NCBI GenBank assembly: GCA_937906775.1
Contig: CALCUD010000026.1
Span: forward strand, 1 to 6,454
Length of the DNA: 6,454 bases
Direction of reading: 5' to 3'
Origin: an uncultured Clostridia bacterium
GTDB lineage: Bacteria > Bacillota > Clostridia > Christensenellales > Aristaeellaceae
Shown piece after piece: positions 1 to 6,228 of this stretch (the stretch's first letter is position 1; every line of letters begins with the position of its first letter). The position numbers and the translations under genes were made by a program. The notes under the pieces were generated by a model that did not search any database, had not been told where the DNA came from, and was given only the letters and a program-made list of their open reading frames with translations.

Positions 1-54
1 GATTCAGGTTCATGTGTTCTTAAGGACATGCAGGTTCAAGTCCTGTTTCCCGCA
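1..54 (+). tRNA. tRNA-Leu (anticodon CAG), 3' part only
   Basis: The gene is cut by the window edge; its D arm and 5' acceptor strand lie upstream. The anticodon loop TTCAGGT is at 3-9 with anticodon CAG at 5-7, and its 3' stem strand TCATG at 10-14 pairs with the visible G1 and A2. A long variable arm forms five pairs (15-19 with 24-28, loop TTAA), which marks a class II tRNA. The T arm is GCAGG (30-34), loop TTCAAGT (35-41), CCTGT (42-46). The acceptor 3' strand TTCCCGC is at 47-53 and the discriminator A is at 54. The arrangement closely resembles bacterial tRNA-Leu(CAG). The next bases are CTG, so the CCA tail is not encoded and would have to be added by tRNA nucleotidyltransferase. It would read CUG leucine codons. 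Confidence 0.9.
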
Positions 55-57
55 CTG

Positions 58-89
58 ACAGCTTCAGGTTATGCCTGAAGCTGTTTTTT
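58..89 (+). terminator. Intrinsic terminator of the tRNA-Leu transcript
   Basis: There is a perfect 11-bp stem (58-68 with 74-84), a five-base loop TTATG, and a T tract ending at 89. It starts four bases after the tRNA 3' end, so it most likely ends tRNA transcription and separates it from the aro operon. Confidence 0.9.
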
Positions 90-100
90 GAACATTCATC

Positions 101-149
101 ATGCGTATCGGCAGGATATGAAGGAATTGCCGCTGCGCATTGTTTTTTT
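101..149 (+). terminator. Second terminator-like hairpin in tandem
   Basis: Bases 101-113 pair with 128-140. The 13 positions give 11 Watson-Crick pairs, one G-U pair (T106/G135) and one mismatch (T108/C133), with a 14-base loop. After TG comes a run of seven T at 143-149. The form is that of a rho-independent terminator. Because it begins 11 bases after the first T tract, a backup terminator for the tRNA transcript is the simplest reading. An attenuator on a longer aro leader is possible, but I see no antiterminator or leader gene supporting it. Confidence 0.75.
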
Positions 150-182
150 GATGGGCAATCCGGTGTAGAGACGGTGAACGCC

Positions 183-211
183 TTGCGACGCACAGGGGGT
201 TGTGATACACT
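183..211 (+). promoter_or_regulatory. Putative sigma-A-type promoter for the aro operon
   Basis: A -35-like TTGCGA (183-188, four of six consensus bases) is followed by a 17-base spacer and a -10-like TACACT (206-211, four of six). A TG one base upstream of the -10 (203-204) gives an extended -10 element. It lies after both terminators and would give a leader of about 33 bases before the aroF start. A weaker alternative -10-like stretch, TATACA, lies at 220-225 but lacks a well-spaced -35. This is inferred from consensus matching only. Confidence 0.5.
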
Positions 212-218
212 GATTTTT

Positions 219-236
219 GTATACATATCTGTATGC
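219..236. repeat. Short inverted repeat in the aroF leader
   Basis: GTATAC (219-224) and GTATGC (231-236) form a six-position dyad with one G-T pair around the six-base spacer ATATCT. It sits between the -10 element and the ribosome binding site. It could be an operator half-site pair or a small mRNA hairpin next to the Shine-Dalgarno sequence. A dyad this short may also occur by chance in an AT-rich leader. Confidence 0.3.
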
Positions 237-238
237 GG

Positions 239-247
239 AAGGAAGGA
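239..247 (+). promoter_or_regulatory. Ribosome binding site that fixes the aroF start
   Basis: AAGGAAGGA ends four bases before the ATG at 252. An in-frame upstream ATG at 174 has no such site and would place the promoter inside the coding region, so the start at 252 is chosen. Confidence 0.85.
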
Positions 248-251
248 TACC

Positions 252-1253
252 ATGATCGTTGTTCTGAAAGCCGGCACCCCGCAGGATAAGCAGGACCGGT
301 TGGTGGATTGGTTTAAAAGCATCGGGCTCGGCGTGCATACCTCTGTCGGCGAATTCCAGACCGTGCTGGGCCTGATCGGTGATACAACGAAGGTGGACAT
401 GGATCTGGTCGACTCGCTGGAGATTGTTGATTCCGTCAAACGGGTAACGGAGACCTTCAAGTGCTGCAACCGGAAGTTCCATCCGGAGGATACCGTCGTT
501 TCCGTCGGCAACGTCAAAATCGGCGGAGGGAATTTCTGCCTGATCGCCGGCCCGTGTTCCGTGGAGTCTGAGGAGCAGATTGTTGAGGTTGCCCGGGCAG
601 TGAAAGCCGCGGGGGCGAATATGCTCCGGGGCGGTGCTTTCAAGCCGCGCACTTCGCCTTACGATTTCCAGGGGCTGAAGGCGGAAGGGCTGGAACTGTT
701 GAAGATCGCACGGAAGGAGACCGGCCTTCCCATCGTGACGGAAATCATGAGCGTGACGGATCTGCCCCTGTTTGAGGATGTGGATGTGCTGCAGGTCGGC
801 GCCAGAAATATGCAGAATTTCGATCTGCTGCGGGAACTGGGACAGACCGGGAAGCCGATCCTGCTCAAACGCGGTCTGGCCAATACGCTCAAGGAGCTTC
901 TGATGAGCGCCGAATATATCATGGCCAGCGGTAATGAACAGGTGATCCTGTGCGAGCGCGGGATCCGGACCTACAGCGATTATATGCGTAACACGCTCGA
1001 TCTGAGCGCGGTCCCCATGCTGCATGAACTGAGCCATCTGCCGGTCATCGTTGACCCGAGCCACGCGACCGGGATCGCCCGCATGGTATCCCCGATGGCG
1101 CTGAGCGCGACGGCCTGCGGCGCGGACGGACTGATCATCGAGGTCCACAACGATCCGCTTCACGCGCTGTGCGACGGGGCGCAGAGCCTCCGCCCCGAGG
1201 AATATGCGGCTCTGATCAAAAAGGTCAGGGCGGTCCGTGAGGTGATCCAATGA
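252..1253 (+). CDS. aroF: 3-deoxy-7-phosphoheptulonate (DAHP) synthase, type I-beta with N-terminal regulatory domain
   Basis: This enzyme condenses phosphoenolpyruvate and erythrose-4-phosphate to DAHP in the cytoplasm, the entry step of the shikimate pathway. The 333-residue product matches the type I-beta family in length (the Thermotoga enzyme has 338). Residues 1 to about 68 form a ferredoxin-like regulatory domain, and the rest is the TIM barrel. Visible motifs are AGPCSVES (99-106), RGGAFKPRTSPYDF (126-139), QVGARNMQNF (181-190), KRG (206-208), CERGIRTY (234-241) and VDPSHATG (267-274). The probable metal ligands are Cys102, His271, Glu297 and Asp308, spaced almost as in the Thermotoga enzyme. 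In that family the N-domain mediates feedback inhibition by tyrosine; the position next to tyrA fits this, but effector choice is inference. No chorismate mutase domain is fused. It is first in the operon, and its stop overlaps the tyrA start by four bases (ATGA). Confidence 0.97.
   Translation: MIVVLKAGTPQDKQDRLVDWFKSIGLGVHTSVGEFQTVLGLIGDTTKVDMDLVDSLEIVDSVKRVTETFKCCNRKFHPEDTVVSVGNVKIGGGNFCLIAGPCSVESEEQIVEVARAVKAAGANMLRGGAFKPRTSPYDFQGLKAEGLELLKIARKETGLPIVTEIMSVTDLPLFEDVDVLQVGARNMQNFDLLRELGQTGKPILLKRGLANTLKELLMSAEYIMASGNEQVILCERGIRTYSDYMRNTLDLSAVPMLHELSHLPVIVDPSHATGIARMVSPMALSATACGADGLIIEVHNDPLHALCDGAQSLRPEEYAALIKKVRAVREVIQ
1239..1247 (+). promoter_or_regulatory. Unusually strong ribosome binding site for tyrA inside aroF
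   Basis: GAGGTGATC is a full nine-base complement to the conserved 3' end of bacterial 16S rRNA. It is embedded in the last codons of aroF, with GAGG seven bases from the tyrA ATG at 1250. It supports this start and efficient coupled or independent initiation at the overlap. Confidence 0.8.
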
Positions 1254-2080
1254 TCATCGGTATCGTGGGGATCGGATTGATCGGCGGTTCCTTCGCGAAG
1301 GCCTACGCCGCGGAGGGACACAAGGTCCTTGCGCTGGACCGGGACCGGAAGATGCTGGATTTTGCCGGGATCAGCGGCGCTGTCAGCGGCGGGCTGACCC
1401 AAGAGAATGTCGGGGAATGCGATCTCGTTCTGATCTGTCTGTATCCCGACGCCACCGTTCAGTTTTTGAAGGAGTGGGGTCCTTTCTTCGGGAAAAAGCC
1501 TATTGTGATGGACTGCTGCGGAACCAAGCGGGGCATGGTGAAGGCCGGGCGGGAAGCGGCGGTTGAATACGGATTTACCTACTTCGGCGGGCATCCCATG
1601 GCCGGGACCCAGTATTCCGGCTTCAAGCACGCGAAGAAGGATCTTTTCAAGGGCGCGCCCATGGTGCTCGTCCCTCCCGAATATGACGATATGGAACTGC
1701 TGGCGCACGCGAGGACGCTGCTGAAACCTGCGGGCTTCGGCTCCGTGAATGTGACCACGGCCGAAAAGCACGACGAGATGATCGCGTTCACCAGCCAGCT
1801 GGCGCACGTGGTTTCCAACGCGTATATCAAAAGCCCGACCGCGGGGCTGCACAAGGGCTTTTCCGCGGGGAGCTACAAGGATATGACCCGGGTGGCCTGG
1901 CTGAACCCGGAAATGTGGGCGGAGCTTTTTCTCGATAACGGGGACAACCTGGTCCGGGAGATCGATCTGCTGGTGGATGAACTGAAAAAGTACCGCGACG
2001 CGATCAGCCGGAATGACCGCGAAACCCTGACCGCACTGCTCGCGGAAGGAAAAAAACGCAAGGAAGAGCTGGACGGATAA
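1250..2080 (+). CDS. tyrA: Prephenate dehydrogenase, without fused mutase or ACT domain
   Basis: It oxidatively decarboxylates prephenate to 4-hydroxyphenylpyruvate, the committed step to tyrosine; a final transaminase is not in the window. The 276-residue protein starts directly with a Rossmann nucleotide-binding motif, GIGLIGG (7-13). Asp30 at the end of the second strand favours NAD+ over NADP+. Family motifs are HPMAG (115-119, His115 the likely substrate or catalytic histidine), FTSQLAH (180-186, with Ser182 and His186 spaced like active-site residues of the Aquifex enzyme), and KDMTR (210-214, Arg214 a likely prephenate binder). A Thr92 stands where a conserved serine is usual. The C-terminal part is helical and ends without an ACT domain, so tyrosine feedback through that domain is not expected. 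Arogenate as substrate cannot be excluded from sequence. The start overlaps the aroF stop (ATGA), and the stop shares one base with aroB (TAATG). Confidence 0.95.
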   Translation: MIIGIVGIGLIGGSFAKAYAAEGHKVLALDRDRKMLDFAGISGAVSGGLTQENVGECDLVLICLYPDATVQFLKEWGPFFGKKPIVMDCCGTKRGMVKAGREAAVEYGFTYFGGHPMAGTQYSGFKHAKKDLFKGAPMVLVPPEYDDMELLAHARTLLKPAGFGSVNVTTAEKHDEMIAFTSQLAHVVSNAYIKSPTAGLHKGFSAGSYKDMTRVAWLNPEMWAELFLDNGDNLVREIDLLVDELKKYRDAISRNDRETLTALLAEGKKRKEELDG

Positions 2081-3138
2081 TGAAAACGGTTCATGTTCAA
2101 TCCTCCCGGGATTATGATGTGCTGATCGGAAACGGTCTGCTGGAAAACACGGCGGAGCTGATCCGGGAAGTTTCCCGCGCGCGGACCGTAACGCTGGTTT
2201 CGGACGACAACGTATATCCTCTTTACGGGGAGAACGTACGCCTGCGTCTTGAAAACGCCGGCTTTTCTGTCGTTCCGTATGTCTTCCCGCACGGGGAAAA
2301 GAGCAAGAATATCGCCGTCTGGAGCGGACTGCTGGAGAAAATGTGCGAATCCGGGATGACCCGGAGCGATCTGGTTGCGGCGCTGGGCGGCGGAGTGGTC
2401 GGCGATCTGGCCGGTTTCGCGGCGGCTGTTTATCAGCGGGGGATCGATTATGTTCAGATTCCGACGACGCTGCTGGCGGCGGTGGATTCCTCCGTCGGAG
2501 GAAAAACGGCGGTCGACCTGAGCCACGGCAAGAATCAGGCCGGGGCGTTCCATCAGCCAGTCCGGGTGATCTGCGACACGGATACGCTGCGCTCGCTGCC
2601 GGAGGAGGAATACCGGTGCGGATGCGCCGAGATCATCAAGTACGCGGTCCTGTCCGGGGAGGAGCTGTTCAGCCGGCTGGACCGTATGCCGGTACGCGAA
2701 CAGTACGGGGATATTATCTCCGCGTGTGTGGAGATCAAGCGGGATATCGTCCGGCGGGATGAGTTTGACCGCGGGGACAGAATGAAGCTGAATCTGGGAC
2801 ATACCTTCGGGCACGCGGCGGAGAGCCTCAGCGGTTTCACCGTTCTCCACGGTCAGGGTGTGGCCATGGGGATGGCCGTCATTGCCCGGGCGGCCGCCCG
2901 AAAAGGATTCTGCACAGATGAAACCGCAAGGAGGATCATCGCGCTGATCCAAAAATACGGCTTGCCTGCGGAACTGGATTTCACCGCCGGGCAGGTGGCG
3001 GAAGTCTGCCGGACAGACAAAAAGGCGGACGGGGATACGGTCCGGCTGATCGTTCCCGAAGACATCGGCCGGTGCCGGACCGTGCCGGTTCAGGCGTCCG
3101 AACTGACCGGATGGCTGAAGGCCGGAGGTGTGCAATGA
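2080..3138 (+). CDS. aroB: 3-dehydroquinate synthase
   Basis: It converts DAHP to 3-dehydroquinate with loss of phosphate, using NAD+ and a divalent metal. At 352 residues it is the usual single-domain length. Motifs in order are HGEKSK (71-76), the nucleotide-binding GGGVVGDLAGF (103-113), DSSVGGKTAVD (136-146), KNQAGAFHQP (151-160), AEIIKYA (183-189) and NLGHTFGHA (238-246). Glu184, His241 and His257 match the three zinc ligands of the family in spacing, and His245 matches the catalytic histidine. No key residue appears to be missing. It starts at ATG 2080, sharing one base with the tyrA stop; an AGGAAGAG site at 2061-2068 is a moderate ribosome binding site. The stop overlaps the aroA start by four bases. 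Confidence 0.98.
   Translation: MKTVHVQSSRDYDVLIGNGLLENTAELIREVSRARTVTLVSDDNVYPLYGENVRLRLENAGFSVVPYVFPHGEKSKNIAVWSGLLEKMCESGMTRSDLVAALGGGVVGDLAGFAAAVYQRGIDYVQIPTTLLAAVDSSVGGKTAVDLSHGKNQAGAFHQPVRVICDTDTLRSLPEEEYRCGCAEIIKYAVLSGEELFSRLDRMPVREQYGDIISACVEIKRDIVRRDEFDRGDRMKLNLGHTFGHAAESLSGFTVLHGQGVAMGMAVIARAAARKGFCTDETARRIIALIQKYGLPAELDFTAGQVAEVCRTDKKADGDTVRLIVPEDIGRCRTVPVQASELTGWLKAGGVQ
3124..3129 (+). promoter_or_regulatory. Ribosome binding site that fixes the aroA start
   Basis: GGAGGT lies five bases before the ATG at 3135, inside the last codons of aroB. An in-frame ATG 63 bases upstream (3072) would add 21 residues not typical of the family, so 3135 is preferred. Confidence 0.85.
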
Positions 3139-4400
3139 ACCGAATGATCTCGTCCGGACCGAAAACGGGGACCGCGGAGGTTCCCGCTTCCAAATCCGCG
3201 GCGCACCGTCTGATGATCCTGTCGGCTTTCGGCGGAAATGAGACCCGGATCCGGATCCCGGCTCCCGGAGCGGATATTTTTGCGACGGCGGCCTGTCTGA
3301 ATGCGCTGGGCGCGAAGATCACAGGGGACGGGGACACCTTTACCGTCCGTCCGATCTCCCGGAACAGGAACGGGGGTGAACACTCTCCGGCCGTGCTTCC
3401 GTGCGGGGAGAGCGGCTCCACGCTGCGCTTTCTGCTGCCGGTCGCGGGGATCCTGGGCGCGGAGGTCTGCTTTCACATGGAAGGAAGGCTTCCGGAACGT
3501 CCGCTCGCGCCGCTCGACCGGGTGCTGACCGGACACGGGATGCGGCTTGAAAAAAAGAACGGTCTTCTGTATTGTTCCGGAAGGCTGACGCCCGGTGAAT
3601 ATGAGATCCCGGGCAATATTTCATCCCAGTACATCACAGGTCTTCTGACGGCGCTGAGCCTCGGGGAGACAGAAAGCGTCCTGCGGGTCTCCGGAGAGCT
3701 TGAATCGGCGGGCTATGTGGCCATGACGGAGAACGCTCTCCGCTTTGCCGGCATCCCGGCGGAACGGGAGGGGCAGGTCTGGCTGATCCCCGGAGGAAAA
3801 AATCCGGTGCTGCCCGCGGAGATCCTGGTCGAACGGGACTGGTCCGGCGCGGCGTTTTTCCTGTGCATGGGCGCGTTTTCCCGGAAAGGGGTCACCGTGA
3901 GGGATCTGGATACGGATTCGCCGCAGGGCGATCGCGCCGTTCTTGAACTTCTGCGCGGCTTCGGAGCGGAAACGGAAGTCCGCGAAAATGCTGTGACCGT
4001 CCGGAAAGCGAGCCTGCAGGGACAGACGGTCGACGCTTCCGGGATCCCGGATCTTATTCCGGCACTCGCGGCGGTGGCCGCGGGAGCCGACGGCGAGACC
4101 CGGATCGTGAACGCGAAAAGACTCCGGCTGAAGGAATCCGACAGGCTGGCGACAACGGCGGATATGCTGACCCGGATGGGCGCGGATATTACGGAAACGG
4201 ATGACGGACTGATCATTCGGGGAAAGAAGAGCCTGCCGGGCGGTACGGTATCCTCCCACAACGATCACCGGATCGCGATGGCGGCAGCGGTCGTGGCTTC
4301 CGTCTGCACGGGGCCTGTAACTGTGGAGGACGCCGGATGCGTGAATAAATCATTCCCGGATTTTTATGAGGAACTGAACCGACTGGAGGCGGAAGCGTGA
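3135..4400 (+). CDS. aroA: EPSP synthase (3-phosphoshikimate 1-carboxyvinyltransferase)
   Basis: It transfers the enolpyruvyl group of PEP to shikimate-3-phosphate, giving EPSP. At 421 residues it is full length, with the two inverse alpha-beta domains of the family. Visible residues are PASKSAAHR (17-25, Lys20 binding substrate), CGESGSTLRF (90-99), GRLPERPL (117-124), SSQYITGLL (163-171), IPDLIPALA (304-312, Asp306 catalytic), RLKESDRL (331-338, Glu334 catalytic), NDHRIAMA (376-383) and NKSFPDFY (404-411, Lys405). The PEP loop CGESGSTLRF replaces the NAGTAMRP form of enterobacterial class I enzymes but keeps the glycine matching E. coli Gly96. Position 101 is Phe99 instead of Pro. The effect of this on glyphosate sensitivity is not predictable here. 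Its substrate requires a shikimate kinase that is not encoded in the window. ATGA overlap with aroB; GTGA overlap with aroC. Confidence 0.98.
   Translation: MNRMISSGPKTGTAEVPASKSAAHRLMILSAFGGNETRIRIPAPGADIFATAACLNALGAKITGDGDTFTVRPISRNRNGGEHSPAVLPCGESGSTLRFLLPVAGILGAEVCFHMEGRLPERPLAPLDRVLTGHGMRLEKKNGLLYCSGRLTPGEYEIPGNISSQYITGLLTALSLGETESVLRVSGELESAGYVAMTENALRFAGIPAEREGQVWLIPGGKNPVLPAEILVERDWSGAAFFLCMGAFSRKGVTVRDLDTDSPQGDRAVLELLRGFGAETEVRENAVTVRKASLQGQTVDASGIPDLIPALAAVAAGADGETRIVNAKRLRLKESDRLATTADMLTRMGADITETDDGLIIRGKKSLPGGTVSSHNDHRIAMAAAVVASVCTGPVTVEDAGCVNKSFPDFYEELNRLEAEA
4385..4389 (+). promoter_or_regulatory. Ribosome binding site supporting the GTG start of aroC
   Basis: GGAGG lies seven bases before the GTG at 4397, within the last codons of aroA. 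It supports a GTG start that overlaps the aroA stop as GTGA. Confidence 0.8.
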
Positions 4401-5476
4401 GCAGCAGCATCGGAGAAAACCTGCGCCTGACCCTGTTCGGCCAGAGCCATTCCCCGGCAGTGGGAATGACGCTGGAGGGGATCCCGGCCGGAAAAGAGAT
4501 CGACCCGGAGCGTCTGCAGCTTTTCCTGAACCGGCGGGTCCCAGGCAGAAACGCCTGGTCGACTGCCAGAAAGGAAACGGATGTTCCGGAGTTCGTGGGC
4601 GGACTTGTCGGAAACAGGACCTGCGGGACGCCGCTGACAGCGCTTTTGCGAAACGGCGATCCGCATTCGGACGATTATGAGATTCTGAAGAAGATCCCGA
4701 GACCCGGACACGCGGACTATACCGCGTCCGTCAAGTATTTCGGATGTCATGATGCCGCCGGCGGCGGACATTTTTCCGGAAGGATGACGGCCCCTTTATG
4801 TGTTGCGGGCGGCGTCTGCCTGCAGATCCTGGAGACGGCCGGAATCCGGATCTTTGCCCGGATTCTGTCGGTGGGTTCCGTTCGCGACGCGGGCGAACTG
4901 ACAGGATCCGTTGCGGAAAAAGAATTTCCCACGGTCAGCGATGAACGCGGGAAACAGATGATGGCTCTCATTGCCGAAAAAAAGGCCCGGGGAGACTCTG
5001 TGGGCGGTGTGGTCGAGTGCGTGGCCACCGGACTGCCTGCCGGGCTGGGAGACCCCGTTTTCGGGGGAATGGAGAACCGAATCGCCAATATCGTTTTCGG
5101 GATCCCGGCAGTCAAGGGAATCGAATTCGGGGACGGATTTGCCGCCGCGGAGAATACGGGAAGCGGAAACAATGACGCTTTCCGGATGGAAAACGGCCGG
5201 GTCGTGACGGAAACCAATCACGCGGGCGGGATCCTCGGCGGGATCACGGACGGAATGCCGCTGGTTTTCCGGGTTGCCTTTAAGCCGACGCCCTCGATCG
5301 CCGCGGAGCAGCGGTCCGTGAATCTGGAGACCGGGGAGGAGACGGTCCTGTCCGTCCCCGGAAGGCATGATCCGTGCGTGGTGCCCCGCGCGGTTCCCTG
5401 CGTGGAGGCCGCGGCGGCGATCGCCGTGTATGACGCCTGGCTGGGCCGCCTGAAGGAGACCGGAACGATCGTCTGA
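4397..5476 (+). CDS. aroC: Chorismate synthase (GTG start)
   Basis: It removes phosphate from EPSP to give chorismate, the branch compound for the aromatic amino acids and folate, and needs reduced FMN. The 359-residue product is a normal length. It opens with the family start: GQSHSPAVG (15-23, His18 matching the first active-site histidine), then NRRVPGR (45-51), RPGHADYT (102-109, His105 the second active-site histidine), GGGHFSGRMTA (122-132), GGMENRIA (223-230), TNHAGGILGGIT (273-284) and GRHDPCVVPRAVP (322-334). The GGGHFSGR form replaces the GGRSSAR form of many proteobacterial enzymes and is, to my knowledge, usual in clostridial ones. Whether it reduces its own flavin cannot be told from the sequence. 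It is followed after 17 bases by aroE. Confidence 0.98.
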   Translation: MSSSIGENLRLTLFGQSHSPAVGMTLEGIPAGKEIDPERLQLFLNRRVPGRNAWSTARKETDVPEFVGGLVGNRTCGTPLTALLRNGDPHSDDYEILKKIPRPGHADYTASVKYFGCHDAAGGGHFSGRMTAPLCVAGGVCLQILETAGIRIFARILSVGSVRDAGELTGSVAEKEFPTVSDERGKQMMALIAEKKARGDSVGGVVECVATGLPAGLGDPVFGGMENRIANIVFGIPAVKGIEFGDGFAAAENTGSGNNDAFRMENGRVVTETNHAGGILGGITDGMPLVFRVAFKPTPSIAAEQRSVNLETGEETVLSVPGRHDPCVVPRAVPCVEAAAAIAVYDAWLGRLKETGTIV

Positions 5477-5493
5477 CACGGGAGGATAACGCG

Positions 5494-6198
5494 ATGCTTC
5501 GATGCGGCCTGCTCGGGGAAAAGCTGAGTCACAGCCGGTCCCCGGAAATACACCGTCAGCTGGGTAACTACGCCTATGTTCTGTATGAAAAGACGCCGGA
5601 GGAGGTTCCGGCGTTTATCCGGAGCGGGGAATGGGACGGCCTGAACGTGACGATCCCCTATAAAAAAACCGTGATGCCGTATCTGGATGAACTTTCGGAA
5701 ACCGCCGCGCGGGTCGGCAGCGTGAATACGGTGATCCGGCGGAAAGACGGCACCCTTTTCGGCGATAATACCGATGTATGGGGGTTCGGAAAACTGCTGG
5801 AGAGATCCGGTTTTTCCGTATCCGGAAAGAAGACCCTCGTTCTCGGTAACGGCGGCGCCGCGGTGGCTGTACGGGACGTTCTGAACAGGGCCGGCGCCCT
5901 GACCGTTACGATCAGCCGGTCGGGCGGGGACAACTATACCAATCTGTACCGTCATGCGGACGCGTCCTTTGTTGTGAACACCACGCCGGTCGGAATGTAT
6001 CCGGACACCGGTTCGTCCCCTGTGGATCTTCGCGCCTTTCCCGAATGCGGAGGGGTGCTCGATCTGATCTACAATCCGGAAAAGACTGCGCTGCTGAAAC
6101 AGGCGGAGGAACTCGGCATTCCAGGACTGAACGGCTGGACGATGCTCCGGGAACAGGCTGTACGGAGTTCGGAACTGTTCCGGCTGGCCGGCGCCTGA
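5494..6198 (+). CDS. aroE: Shikimate dehydrogenase, compact form
   Basis: It reduces 3-dehydroshikimate to shikimate with NAD(P)H. At 234 residues it is shorter than the usual 270-290, yet it holds every core motif: SHSRSP (12-17, shikimate-binding serines), NVTIPYK (51-57, Lys57 catalytic), GSVNTV (75-80), DNTDVWGFG (91-99, Asp93 catalytic partner), nucleotide-binding GNGGAA (118-123), NTTPVGMYP (162-170), YNPEKTALL (193-201) and MLREQAV (217-223). The savings are a short N-terminal stretch, a shortened segment between SRSG (141-144) and NTTP, and an early C-terminus just after the QAV helix. The SRSG after the second Rossmann strand replaces the NRT motif often linked to NADP preference, so cofactor choice is unclear. 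The pattern resembles compact clostridial AroE proteins and does not look like a broken gene. GGAGG at 5481-5485 precedes the ATG by eight bases. Confidence 0.94.
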   Translation: MLRCGLLGEKLSHSRSPEIHRQLGNYAYVLYEKTPEEVPAFIRSGEWDGLNVTIPYKKTVMPYLDELSETAARVGSVNTVIRRKDGTLFGDNTDVWGFGKLLERSGFSVSGKKTLVLGNGGAAVAVRDVLNRAGALTVTISRSGGDNYTNLYRHADASFVVNTTPVGMYPDTGSSPVDLRAFPECGGVLDLIYNPEKTALLKQAEELGIPGLNGWTMLREQAVRSSELFRLAGA

Positions 6199-6228
6199 AA
6201 ACGGACGGGACATCGGAGGAGACGGAAA

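Noticed and set aside
118..168. Sixteen-codon reading frame (starts MKELPLR) overlapping the second hairpin, as a possible attenuation leader peptide.
   Set aside because: It has no Trp or Tyr and only one Phe, its AGGA is directly against the ATG with no spacing, and it lies upstream of the best promoter. It does not look like an aromatic leader peptide.
200..225. Alternative promoter TTGTGA with TATACA.
   Set aside because: The spacer is only 14 bases; the pair at 183-211 has 17 bases plus an extended -10 and is a better fit.
174..251. Upstream in-frame ATG giving aroF 26 more residues.
   Set aside because: There is no ribosome binding site, it overlaps the proposed promoter, and the extension does not resemble the family N-terminus, which begins MIVVLKAG at 252.
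99..1250. Long minus-strand open frame antisense to aroF (383 codons), and similar ones at 1873-3135 and 5218-6435.
   Set aside because: They lie opposite conserved genes, have low-complexity Arg/Gln/His/Pro-rich translations with no recognisable motif, and arise from GC-rich codon bias in the + strand genes.
3072..3134. Upstream in-frame start for aroA inside aroB.
   Set aside because: The start at 3135 has a GGAGGT site at ideal spacing and the same ATGA overlap as its neighbours; the extra 21 residues are arginine-rich out-of-frame aroB sequence.
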